Assembly: GCA_017992055.1 (NCBI GenBank)
Contig: JAGOPK010000010.1
Coordinates: 44,559 to 108,558 of the forward strand
Direction of reading: 5' to 3'
From: Burkholderiaceae bacterium
Lineage (GTDB): Bacteria; Pseudomonadota; Gammaproteobacteria; Burkholderiales; Burkholderiaceae_C
DNA length: 64,000 nt
The first letter of the stretch is position 1. The number at the start of each line of letters is the position of its first letter. Shown piece after piece: positions 10,103-17,918 of this stretch. The translations under genes and the position numbers were made by a program. The notes beneath the pieces were generated by a model. That model saw only the letters and a list, made by a program, of their open reading frames with translations. It searched no databases and was not told where the DNA came from.

Positions 10103-10921
10103 CTAGCGGAAGGGCTCGATGTCGGTCTGGCGGCCCGACCACAGGTCGAACATGGCCACCACCCGCGCCAGGTTGGACAGGCGGTGCTTGTCGGCCGTGC
10201 CGTAGCGCAGCTTCTTCAGGCCCAGCAGGCTGCGGTAGCCATAGCGTGTGCCGCCCAGGCGTTCGAGCATCACGCCCCACTGCATCTCGCCCGGGGCCAC
10301 CACGCTCAGGCCCATGAAGCGGATGTCGCCATGGTTCTCGATGCGCAGGTGCACGCGGTCGGCATCCTGGTGCACCAGGCGGATGGCATAAGGCACCAGG
10401 GCCGACGAGCGGTTGTCGCTGTGCACGAAGAACAGGTCGCGGCCGCGCTGCAGGTCGGCCAGCGTGTAGTCGGGCCGCGGCGTGGTGCTGCCCGGCGTCT
10501 CCACCGCATACGAGTCGCGGATCAGCACCTGGCGCTTGCGGTCGGTGTAGCTCCAGTACGGCAGGCCCTTGAGCTGGGACACGGCACCGAAGCGCGCCAG
10601 CTGCTCATCCAGCCCGCCGGGCAGCACGGCGCTGGCCGTCAGGCGGATCAGCAGGCCATGGTCGGTCTGGCGCAGCAGGCTGCAATCGGGCCGCGGGCCG
10701 TCCTGGCGGTCGGCATCGATCCAGCACTGCAGCAGCGGCGGCCGGTCCACCGGCGGAAAGGCCGGCGGCGGTGCACTGCCGCACTGCGGCGTGGCATCAC
10801 CCCAGGCCCGGACGGCCGGGGCGGCCAGCCCCAGGGCGCCGGCCCCCAGCAGCCCGGCCCAGCCCAGCAGCCGACGGCGCAGCGGGCAGGCCGGTTGGGC
10901 GGCGGTATCGGACGCGGGCAT
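10103..10921 (-). CDS. exported protein of unknown function, downstream of the TonB receptor
   Basis: I do not recognise this 272-residue protein. The N-terminus has twin arginines ahead of a hydrophobic stretch (RRRLLGWAGLLGAGALGLAA), suggesting Tat or Sec export. The mature part has four or more cysteines early (QCG, LQCW, PDCS), compatible with disulfides, then a mixed region with LPYWSYTD, FFVHSDNRSS and RYGYRSLLGLKKLRYG. No membrane segment other than the signal is seen. It follows the receptor by 47 bases on the same strand, so both are probably one transcript. A role in maltodextrin handling is inferred only from position. Confidence 0.7.
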   Translation of the reverse strand: MPASDTAAQPACPLRRRLLGWAGLLGAGALGLAAPAVRAWGDATPQCGSAPPPAFPPVDRPPLLQCWIDADRQDGPRPDCSLLRQTDHGLLIRLTASAVLPGGLDEQLARFGAVSQLKGLPYWSYTDRKRQVLIRDSYAVETPGSTTPRPDYTLADLQRGRDLFFVHSDNRSSALVPYAIRLVHQDADRVHLRIENHGDIRFMGLSVVAPGEMQWGVMLERLGGTRYGYRSLLGLKKLRYGTADKHRLSNLARVVAMFDLWSGRQTDIEPFR

Positions 10922-10968
10922 CCGGCAATGCTAATCGCAGCGCCGGCTGCAGCGCCGGATGACCGGCA

Positions 10969-13695
10969 TCAGAAGCGGTAGCTGGCCTGCAGCGCGTAGT
11001 TCTTGCCGTACTTGGCCGACGACGAGATCTCCTGCGCACCGTCGGCATTCAGGCGGTACTTCTGGAAGGTGGCGTCGGTCAGGTTGTTGACCTGGAACAC
11101 CAGCGACAGGCCGGCCACCGGACCGGACCTGAACTCGTAGCCCATCTGGAAGTCGACGATGGTCTCGCCCTTGATGTAGGTGAGCTTGCGTTCGTACTCG
11201 TTGGTGGTGAACTCGCCGATGAAGTCGGAGCGGTCACGCACGCCGACGCGGGCCGAGAAGCCGTCCTTCTCGTAGTAGGCGCTGAGGTTGGTGACGCGCT
11301 TGGACAGGCCGGGCAGGCCCATGCGCGTGGCGCCGCCGCCGATGGAGTTGGGAATGTCCACCGAGCTGTGCGTGTCGGAGTAGTTCACGTACAGGCCAAA
11401 GCCGGCCAGGCTGGGCGACAGCAGGTCCAGCGGCACATTGGCGGTCAGCTCGAAGCCCGAGATGTTGCCGCCCTTGCCGTTTTTCGGGCCCGAGTAGTCC
11501 AGCGTCGGATAGCCGCTCAGGCCGTACTTGCTGGACAGGATGTCGCTCTTGAACGACTCCTGGTAGATGAAGGTGTCGAGCTTGCGGTAGAAGCCGGCCG
11601 CGCCCACGTAGGCACGCTTGCCGAAGTACTTCTCGTAGCCCAGGTCCAGCGTGGTGGCGCGGAACGGGTCCAGCTGCGGATTGCCGCCGCTGCCGCTGTG
11701 GTTGCCGCTGCAGCTCTTGGGGTTGCTGGCCGGCGACCAGCATTCGTAGATGGCATTGGCGCGCATGTCGCGCATGGTCGGCCGGGCCAGCATCTTGCCC
11801 ATGCCGAAGCGCGCGATCTGGTCGTTGCCCAGTTCGAAGGTCAGGTTCAGGCTGGGCAGCACGTCGTTGTAGGACTTGCTGCCGCTCTGCTGCACCGTCT
11901 CCTTGACCACGTAGACATTGGGGCCGCCGTTGACGTCGTCCCAGGTGGCCACGGTGGCGTCGTTGAGGCCGCGCGAGCTCTGCTCGGTCTTGACGAACTG
12001 CACGCCCAGGTTGCCGCGCACCGGCACGCCGGCCAGCTTGCTGTCGATGTCGAGCTTGGCAAAGGTGTTCAGCACCTTCTCCTCGACCTTCCAGTTCTTC
12101 ATGATCGCCCAGGTCTGGTCGCCCATGTCGGTGTACTGGTAGACGGTGTCGATCAGCGCCAGCGAATCCCAGCCCAGGATCTGGATGTCCGACAGGCCGG
12201 CACGGATCGGCGAGGCATTGGGCAGCTTGGCGCTGTTGGCACCCGACTTGAAGCTCAGCGAGCCCTCGGTCATGCCCAGGGTCTTGCTGCGGTTGGAGTA
12301 GTGCGCGCCAACGGTGAAGCCGTTGAAGTAGGCGTTGTCCAGGCCGCGGCTCAGGCTCAGGCGCAGCGTGTCCATCTTGTCGTCGATGCTGGGCTTCTTC
12401 AGCCAGCCCTTGCCCCAGGGCGTGTCGCCCAGCAGCAGGGTGTTGGCATCGGTCAGGTTGCCGCTGAACGAGAAGGCCGGGATGCTGCCGCGGCTGTCGA
12501 AGCTCAGCGAGCCGGTGCTGCCGGTGACGGCATTGGAGTCGATCGCCGTTTCCTTGCGCTTGCTCTTGGAATGCGCCAGGTCGACGATGGCCGACCAGCC
12601 GTCGGCCAGCGTGAAGCGGTTGTTCCAGCCCAGCGCCAGGTTCTCGTCCTCCTGGCGGTTGCCGATGGTCTGCACGATGCCGGTGACGCCGGAGATGGTG
12701 CCGGCCACGGCCACGCCGTTGACGAGGGTGGCGTTGCTCAGCGTGCCGTTGTTGAAGTTGGGGAAGGCCACCTGGTGCTTCAGCGAGGTGCGCTCGGTGG
12801 TCGAGGCCAGCAGGTCCAGCGTGGTGCTGTAGCTCTTGCTGGGCTTGATCTCGACCACGGCCATCACGCCGTCGCGGGTGTATTCGCTGCGGCTGGTGGC
12901 CTGGGTCACGCTCTTCTGGAACGGCAGCTTGGTGCCGTCGGAGAAGGTGCCGCTGTCGTCGAAGCTGTTGACCTCGCGCCCGGTGTTGTCACCGGTCTTG
13001 CGCGACACGCCCAGGGCCACGCCGATGGTCTTGTTGAACTGGTCGATGTACGAGAAGCTGAAGTTGTCGCCCTTGCCGCGCGGCGGCTGGCCCACGTTGT
13101 TGACCTGGCGGCCATAGCCCAGCATCAGCTTACGGCCATCGAAGCTCAGCGGACGCACGGTCTGCAGGTCGATGGTGCCCGAGATGCCCTGGCCCATCAG
13201 GCTGGCGTCGGGGGTCTTGTACAGCACCACGCCGCTGAGCAGCTCGGACGGGTAGGCGTCGAACTCCACGCCGCGGCCATCGCCCGGGTTGACCTGCTCG
13301 CGGCCGTTGAGCAGCGTGGTCGCAAAGTCCGGCGGCATGCCGCGCACGCTGACCTGGCTGGCGCGGCCGTCGCCGCTGCGCTGCGCGGCCACGCCGGGCA
13401 GGCGGGCGATCGAGTCGGCGATGCTCACGTCGGGCAGCTTGCCCAGGTCTTCGGCCGAGATGGCCTCGACCACGCCGTCGGCGTTTTTCTTCACCGAGAT
13501 GGCGCTCTCGATGGCGCGGCGGATGCCGGTGACCACCACCTCCTGCGCCGGCGCTGCGGCCTGCTGGGCCAGGGCCAGCTCGCTGGCGCCAGCGCCCAGC
13601 AGCAGCACGCAGCCCACGGCCACCGGCCGCAGCCCGCAACGGAGAGGGGAAACGCGGCCGGCGGACCGCGCACGCTGGATGGATCGGCTCTTCAT
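10969..13695 (-). CDS. TonB-dependent outer-membrane receptor (maltodextrin uptake candidate)
   Basis: The product has 908 residues. A signal peptide ending near ALAQQ precedes a TonB-box-like EVVVTGIR (about 52-59), a plug domain (KLPDVSIADSIARLPGV, GMPPDF, NGREQ) and a long beta-barrel ending in the terminal Phe of ASYRF. The plug wording matches the TonB-Xanth-Caul subfamily, which includes Caulobacter MalA for maltodextrins. The ATG at 13695 has GAGGAGA seven bases upstream; the longer frame to 13932 lacks support. A HexR-like dyad lies 256 bases upstream. Substrate assignment rests on neighbours and family and has not been tested. Confidence 0.9.
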   Translation of the reverse strand: MKSRSIQRARSAGRVSPLRCGLRPVAVGCVLLLGAGASELALAQQAAAPAQEVVVTGIRRAIESAISVKKNADGVVEAISAEDLGKLPDVSIADSIARLPGVAAQRSGDGRASQVSVRGMPPDFATTLLNGREQVNPGDGRGVEFDAYPSELLSGVVLYKTPDASLMGQGISGTIDLQTVRPLSFDGRKLMLGYGRQVNNVGQPPRGKGDNFSFSYIDQFNKTIGVALGVSRKTGDNTGREVNSFDDSGTFSDGTKLPFQKSVTQATSRSEYTRDGVMAVVEIKPSKSYSTTLDLLASTTERTSLKHQVAFPNFNNGTLSNATLVNGVAVAGTISGVTGIVQTIGNRQEDENLALGWNNRFTLADGWSAIVDLAHSKSKRKETAIDSNAVTGSTGSLSFDSRGSIPAFSFSGNLTDANTLLLGDTPWGKGWLKKPSIDDKMDTLRLSLSRGLDNAYFNGFTVGAHYSNRSKTLGMTEGSLSFKSGANSAKLPNASPIRAGLSDIQILGWDSLALIDTVYQYTDMGDQTWAIMKNWKVEEKVLNTFAKLDIDSKLAGVPVRGNLGVQFVKTEQSSRGLNDATVATWDDVNGGPNVYVVKETVQQSGSKSYNDVLPSLNLTFELGNDQIARFGMGKMLARPTMRDMRANAIYECWSPASNPKSCSGNHSGSGGNPQLDPFRATTLDLGYEKYFGKRAYVGAAGFYRKLDTFIYQESFKSDILSSKYGLSGYPTLDYSGPKNGKGGNISGFELTANVPLDLLSPSLAGFGLYVNYSDTHSSVDIPNSIGGGATRMGLPGLSKRVTNLSAYYEKDGFSARVGVRDRSDFIGEFTTNEYERKLTYIKGETIVDFQMGYEFRSGPVAGLSLVFQVNNLTDATFQKYRLNADGAQEISSSAKYGKNYALQASYRF

Positions 13696-14072
13696 GTGTA
13701 TCTCCTCGTGCCCAAGAAACCCCTTGTGCACCCGCTGGGCAACGTGGGCCCGGCAGCGTCGGCACAAGGACTGCAAAAAACTGCAACGCCGCCATCTTGT
13801 ACTAAAACTAGATGGATTGCCAAGCCTGCGCCCGAGCGTCAACGGGGCCGAAATCCTCGCTCCCCTGCGTGAAACGCCATGTAACTCACTATCAACTAGG
13901 GAAAGCACGGGGTTTGAGTTGCACAAAGGCAACGCCGTGGTTTTGATCGATGTAGGCGTACTACATGATCGACGGATCCATTGCCCTGTCCTGGGGCCAG
14001 AACGACGCCCAGGCTGGCGCCGGCCCGGCGATCGGGCCCTGCGAGAGGCGAGGGAGGGACGGGAGCGGACGC
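13696..14072. other. intergenic region upstream of the TonB receptor
   Basis: This 377-base gene-free region lies between the receptor start and the stop of the glucokinase gene on the same strand. It holds the perfect HexR-like dyad 13951-13965. A TTGACG hexamer on the minus strand (13837-13842) might be a -35 box, but no convincing -10 box follows. No small reading frame with a good ribosome site was seen. Confidence 0.6.
13951..13965. promoter_or_regulatory. HexR-like operator 3 (TonB receptor)
   Basis: TGTAGGCGTACTACA is a perfect TGTAG-N5-CTACA dyad, extended by one base pair on each side (ATGTAG...CTACAT). It lies 256-270 bases upstream of the receptor ATG and downstream of the glucokinase stop, so the receptor is its only sensible target. 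Confidence 0.65.
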
Positions 14073-15134
14073 TCAGGCCGTGGCGGCCAGGTGCTGCTCG
14101 ATGGCCAGCGCAGCGCCGTCCAGCGCCACCAGGGTGTCGGTGATCAGCGCCGTGGGCACGGCGGCCAGGTAGTCGCGGAAGCGCCCCTTGGCCTCGAAGC
14201 GCTCGCGGAAGGCCGAGGCGAAGAAGCGATCGGCAAAGCGCGGCACGATGCCGCCGCCGATGTACAGGCCGCCACGGGCACCGACGGTGAGCACCACATT
14301 GCCGGCGAAGCTGCCCAGCAGCGCGCAGAACAGGTCCAGCGTCTGCCCGGCCAGCGCGTCGCTGCCGTCCAGGGCCGCGGCGACGATGGCCTCGGTGCTG
14401 GCCGCAGCGCCGGCCGACGGCGGGTGTCCCTGCACCTCACCCAGGGCCGCATGCAGCAGCGGCAGGCCGATGCCCGACAGCAGGCGCTCGGCCGAGACAT
14501 GGGCGTACTGCCGGCGCACCACGGCAATCACCGCGGCCTCCAGCGCGTCGCCGGCGGCCAGCGTGGCATGCCCACCCTCGCCGGGCAGGGCCACCCAGCG
14601 CCCGCCGGCCGGCACCACCGCGCCCACGCCCAGGCCGGTGCCGGGGCCGACCACGGCCAGCGGCGCGTCGCTGCGCGGCGGCTGGCCATGGGCACGCCGC
14701 TGCGCGCCGCTCAGGCGCGGCAGCGACAAGGCCAGCGCCTCGAAGTCGTTGAGCAGCAGCAGCGACTCCAGGCCCAGCGCGCGACGCACCGCCTCGCGCG
14801 AAAAGTCCCAGTGGCTGTTGGTGAAGGCCACGCGATCGCCGCCCACCGCGGTGGCCACGGCAAAGGCCGCATGCCGCGGCGCGCAGTCGGTCACGCCCCG
14901 CGAGGCCAGCGTGGCCAGGTAGGCCTGGGTCGCCTCGGCCGGGCCGGCATGGGCAGGCACCGGCAGGGTGCACAGCTGCGCCACCTTGGCGCCCGGCTGC
15001 GCGATCCAGCCGAAGCGCGCATTGGTGCCACCGATGTCGGCCACCAGCCGCGGATGGCCGCCCTGCCCCGCCACAAGCGGGGACGGGCCCTGGGCGCCGG
15101 GCGAAGGCAGGGAATGAGCGGTCGTCAAGGCCAC
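14073..15134 (-). CDS. glk: glucokinase (first of two)
   Basis: Glucokinase phosphorylates glucose with ATP in the cytoplasm. The 353-residue frame shows the phosphate-1 loop ADIGGTNARFG (about residue 33), LLNDFEALA with the catalytic Asp, VGPGTGLGVG, and EGGHA. E. coli Glk has 321 residues; here there is an N-terminal tail. The start is uncertain: the GTG at 15134 is chosen because the frame further upstream looks non-coding, but no clear ribosome site precedes it. It is divergent from the glucokinase-HexR gene and both share a region with HexR-like dyads. A second glucokinase 300 bases away is unusual. Confidence 0.88.
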   Translation of the reverse strand: MALTTAHSLPSPGAQGPSPLVAGQGGHPRLVADIGGTNARFGWIAQPGAKVAQLCTLPVPAHAGPAEATQAYLATLASRGVTDCAPRHAAFAVATAVGGDRVAFTNSHWDFSREAVRRALGLESLLLLNDFEALALSLPRLSGAQRRAHGQPPRSDAPLAVVGPGTGLGVGAVVPAGGRWVALPGEGGHATLAAGDALEAAVIAVVRRQYAHVSAERLLSGIGLPLLHAALGEVQGHPPSAGAAASTEAIVAAALDGSDALAGQTLDLFCALLGSFAGNVVLTVGARGGLYIGGGIVPRFADRFFASAFRERFEAKGRFRDYLAAVPTALITDTLVALDGAALAIEQHLAATA

Positions 15135-15252
15135 GTTGGATGCGTCTCGAGGGCAAGGAGAAGGCAGGGCCGGCCCGCCGATGGGCCAGGCCAGCAACCC
15201 CCGGGCCAGCTTGGCATGGGCCATGCCAACAGCCCGGCCGGGGCGCGCGGAA

Positions 15253-15267
15253 GGTAGCAAAACTACA
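15253..15267. promoter_or_regulatory. HexR-like operator 4 (one mismatch)
   Basis: GGTAGCAAAACTACA differs from the perfect TGTAG-N5-CTACA dyad only at its first base. It sits in the divergent region between the two glucokinase genes, about 120 bases upstream of the first glk start. Confidence 0.5.
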
Positions 15268-15368
15268 GCGCGCCGTCCAGCCGCAGCTTCCCCAATGCGG
15301 TGCGCTGGGGCTTCGCCCTTCCCTCGTGTGGGGCGGGCCGCAGCCGCGCATCCAAGGGGAAGCGCCGA

Positions 15369-15383
15369 TGTAGTCAGGCTACA
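15369..15383. promoter_or_regulatory. HexR-like operator 5 (glk-hexR, probable autoregulation)
   Basis: TGTAGTCAGGCTACA is a perfect dyad 50 bases upstream of the chosen start of the glucokinase-HexR gene. The position fits autoregulation of the regulator that probably binds it. Confidence 0.65.
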
Positions 15384-15432
15384 GCATATGACATACTGCC
15401 CGGCGCCTGATCGGCAGGCCGCACCGCAGCAC

Positions 15433-17325
15433 ATGGCCCCCTTCGACAGCCCCCGGCTCATCGCCGACATCGGCGGCACCTACGCCCGCTTTGCCCTGGA
15501 GACCGCGCCTGGCGAGTTCAGCCGCCAGGCCTCGCTGCGCTGTGCCGACCATGCTGACTTCCATGCGGCGGTGCGCGCCTACCTGGACCGACTGCCGGCC
15601 GGACTGTACGTCAACCATGCGGCGGTGGCGATTGCCAACCCGGTGGAAGGCGACCAGGTGCGCATGACCAACTACACCTGGGAGTTTTCGATCGAGGCCA
15701 TGCGCCAGCGCCTGGGCTTCGACACCCTGCTGGTGGTCAACGACTTCACCGCGCTGGCGATGTCGCTGCCGCGCCTGGGCAGCGACGGCGTGCGCCAGGT
15801 CGGCGGCGGCCAGGCCCGGCCGCGCAGCGTGATGGGCCTGCTGGGCTCGGGCAGCGGCCTGGGTGTGTCGGCCCTGATCCCGGCCGGCGACGGCTGGGTC
15901 TCGCTGGGCTCGGAAGGCGGCCACACGGCGTTTTCGCCACGCAACGAGCGCGAGGTGGCCGTGCTGCGCCATGCCTGGCAGCACTACGACCATGTGTCGT
16001 TCGAGCGCCTGCTGTCCGGCCCCGGCCTGGAGCTGATCTACCGCGCCCTGGCCGAGCGCGCCGGCAGCCCGGTGGCCGTGGAGCAGACGCCGGCGGCCAC
16101 CGAGATCACGCGCCGAGCGCTCGAAGGCGGCGACGACATCGCCGCCGAGACCCTGGAAGCCTTTTGCAGCATGCTGGCCACCACCGCGGCCAACCTGGCG
16201 GTGACCCTGGGCGCCTTTGGCGGCATCTACATCGGCGGCGCCATCGTGCCGCGGCTGGGCGAGTACTTCGACCGCTCGGGCTTTCGCGCCCGCTTCGAGG
16301 ACAAGGGCCGCTTCGGACGCTATGTGGCGGCAATCCCGACCTATGTGGTGACCGCGCCCGAGGCCACCTTCATCGGCGTGTCGGCGATCCTCGATTCGCA
16401 GCTCAAGGCGATGCAGAGCGCACCGGGCGCCACCATCCTGGCGCAGATCCGCCGTGCCTGCAGCGAGCTGTCGCCGGCCGAGCTGCGCGTGGCCGAGCAT
16501 GTGCTGGCCCAGCCGCGCACCGTGCTCAACCAGCCGATCGCCGACATCGCCAAGGCCGCCCAGGTCAGCCAGCCGACGGTGATCCGCTTCTGCCGCAGCC
16601 TGGGCTGCGAGGGCCTGTCGGACTTCAAGCTGCGCCTGGCCTCGGGCCTGACCGGCACGCTGCCGATCACCCATGTGCAGGTGACCAACGACGACTCCAC
16701 GGTCGAGCTGGGCACCAAGGTGCTGGGCAACAGCGCCAGCGCCATCCTGCAGATGCGCAGCCAGCTCAACCGCGAGATGATCGACCGCGCCATCGAGCTG
16801 CTGGTGAGCGCCAACCGGGTGGAGTTCTGCACCGTGGGCCAGTACGGCGCGGTGGCCATCGATGCGCAGTTCAAGTTCCTGCGCTTCGGCATCCCGGCCG
16901 GCGCCTACACCGATCCGCGCATGCAGCTGCTGGCCGTGGGCGTGCTGAAAGCCGGCGACGTGGCCGTGGTCATCAGCGCCAGCGGCCGCCTGCCCGAGCT
17001 GCTGGAGGTGGCCGACCGTGCCCATGAACGTGGCGCCAAGGTCATCGCCATCACCAGCAGCCAGAGCCCGCTGGCGCGCAAGGCCGACACGGTGCTGGCG
17101 GTCGACCATGTGGAAGACGCCGCCACCCAGGTGCCGATGATCGGCCGCATCCTGCAGCTGCTGGTGATCGACATCCTGACCGTGGGCGTGGCCATGCGCC
17201 GCCAGCCGGCCGGTGGCCTGGCCCTGCCAGTGCCGGCCGAGCCGGCCCATGCCGGCCTGCCCACGCTCAGCGAGGAGGCCAGCCTGCCGGCCTCGCTGGC
17301 GCACATGACGCTGCACAGCCGTTGA
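15433..17325 (+). CDS. glk-hexR: bifunctional glucokinase / RpiR-family (HexR-type) regulator
   Basis: The 630-residue fusion joins two proteins. Residues 1 to about 325 form a glucokinase (ADIGGTYARF at 12-21, VVNDFTALA near 100, SEGGH). From about 332 an RpiR-type winged helix follows (helix-turn-helix near 367-391, with AQVSQPTVIRFCRSLG), then a SIS sugar-phosphate domain (about 455-590; VISASGRLPELLEVA). Such fusions are known in Burkholderiales. HexR proteins respond to 2-keto-3-deoxy-6-phosphogluconate and control central sugar metabolism. The ATG at 15433 leaves room for the dyad at 15369-15383; an ATG at 15388 is also possible and would add 15 residues. Confidence 0.93.
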   Translation: MAPFDSPRLIADIGGTYARFALETAPGEFSRQASLRCADHADFHAAVRAYLDRLPAGLYVNHAAVAIANPVEGDQVRMTNYTWEFSIEAMRQRLGFDTLLVVNDFTALAMSLPRLGSDGVRQVGGGQARPRSVMGLLGSGSGLGVSALIPAGDGWVSLGSEGGHTAFSPRNEREVAVLRHAWQHYDHVSFERLLSGPGLELIYRALAERAGSPVAVEQTPAATEITRRALEGGDDIAAETLEAFCSMLATTAANLAVTLGAFGGIYIGGAIVPRLGEYFDRSGFRARFEDKGRFGRYVAAIPTYVVTAPEATFIGVSAILDSQLKAMQSAPGATILAQIRRACSELSPAELRVAEHVLAQPRTVLNQPIADIAKAAQVSQPTVIRFCRSLGCEGLSDFKLRLASGLTGTLPITHVQVTNDDSTVELGTKVLGNSASAILQMRSQLNREMIDRAIELLVSANRVEFCTVGQYGAVAIDAQFKFLRFGIPAGAYTDPRMQLLAVGVLKAGDVAVVISASGRLPELLEVADRAHERGAKVIAITSSQSPLARKADTVLAVDHVEDAATQVPMIGRILQLLVIDILTVGVAMRRQPAGGLALPVPAEPAHAGLPTLSEEASLPASLAHMTLHSR

Positions 17326-17357
17326 GGCGCGGGCGCCGCCGGCGGCGGCCGCCACCG

Positions 17358-17369
17358 TCAGCATGCTGA
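17358..17369. promoter_or_regulatory. palindrome at the marR start, possible MarR operator
   Basis: TCAGCATGCTGA is a perfect 12-bp palindrome, followed within ten bases by GTGCTAGCATGC, which repeats the GCATGC core. Paired AGCATGCT-like elements are common MarR-family targets, so autoregulation is likely. Confidence 0.4.
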
Positions 17370-17382
17370 TCATGGTGCTAGC

Positions 17383-17874
17383 ATGCGCCGCGCCGCCATG
17401 AGCCCCGACACGCCCGACCACATCGCCCTGGACCAACTGCCCGGTCACCACATCCGCCGGTTGCAGCAGATCGCCGTGGCCATCTTCCTGCAGGAGACCG
17501 AGGCCCATGGCATCACGCCGGTGCAGTTTGGTGCGCTGCAGGCGGTGCACGACCTGCCGGGGCTGGACCAGCGCTCGCTGGCGCGCAGCGTGGGCCTGGA
17601 CACCTCGACCATCGCCGGCGTGGTCGACCGGCTGGAGGCCCGCGGCTGGCTGCAGCGCAATGCCTCGCCCAGCGACCGCCGCGTGCGGCTGCTGAGCATC
17701 ACCGAGGCCGGCGCGCGGCTGCTGGCCGAGGTGCAGCCGGCCATGCTGCGCGCCCAGCAGCGCATGCTGGAACCGCTGGAACCCGCCGAGCGGGCCGAGT
17801 TCATGCGCATGCTGCAGCGCCTGGTGACGGCCAACAACGAACTCAGCCGCGCCCCGAGCGAGCCGCAGTCCTGA
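17383..17874 (+). CDS. MarR-family transcriptional regulator
   Basis: The 163-residue winged-helix regulator has the MarR core. QFGALQAVHDLPGLDQRSLA leads into the recognition helix region LDTSTIAGVVDRLEARGWL, and the DRR of the wing (SPSDRRVRLL) is present. Its ligand is unknown. The frame can start at 17383 or at the second ATG, 17398; neither has a clear ribosome site, and the likely operator at 17358-17386 favours 17398. It is followed 44 bases later by the beta-glucosidase gene, which it may control, or it may act on distant genes. Confidence 0.88.
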   Translation: MRRAAMSPDTPDHIALDQLPGHHIRRLQQIAVAIFLQETEAHGITPVQFGALQAVHDLPGLDQRSLARSVGLDTSTIAGVVDRLEARGWLQRNASPSDRRVRLLSITEAGARLLAEVQPAMLRAQQRMLEPLEPAERAEFMRMLQRLVTANNELSRAPSEPQS

Positions 17875-17918
17875 GCAGGCCAGGCCAGGCAGCGGCGGGC
17901 GCCGCTACCATCGCCGCC

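Noticed and set aside
13696-13932. Longer start for the TonB receptor
   Set aside because: It would put a non-hydrophobic stretch ahead of the signal peptide; the ATG at 13695 has GAGGAGA in place.
15135-15479. Extension of the first glucokinase to an upstream ATG at 15479
   Set aside because: It would overlap the divergent glk-hexR start and both HexR-like sites, and the added residues are low-complexity.
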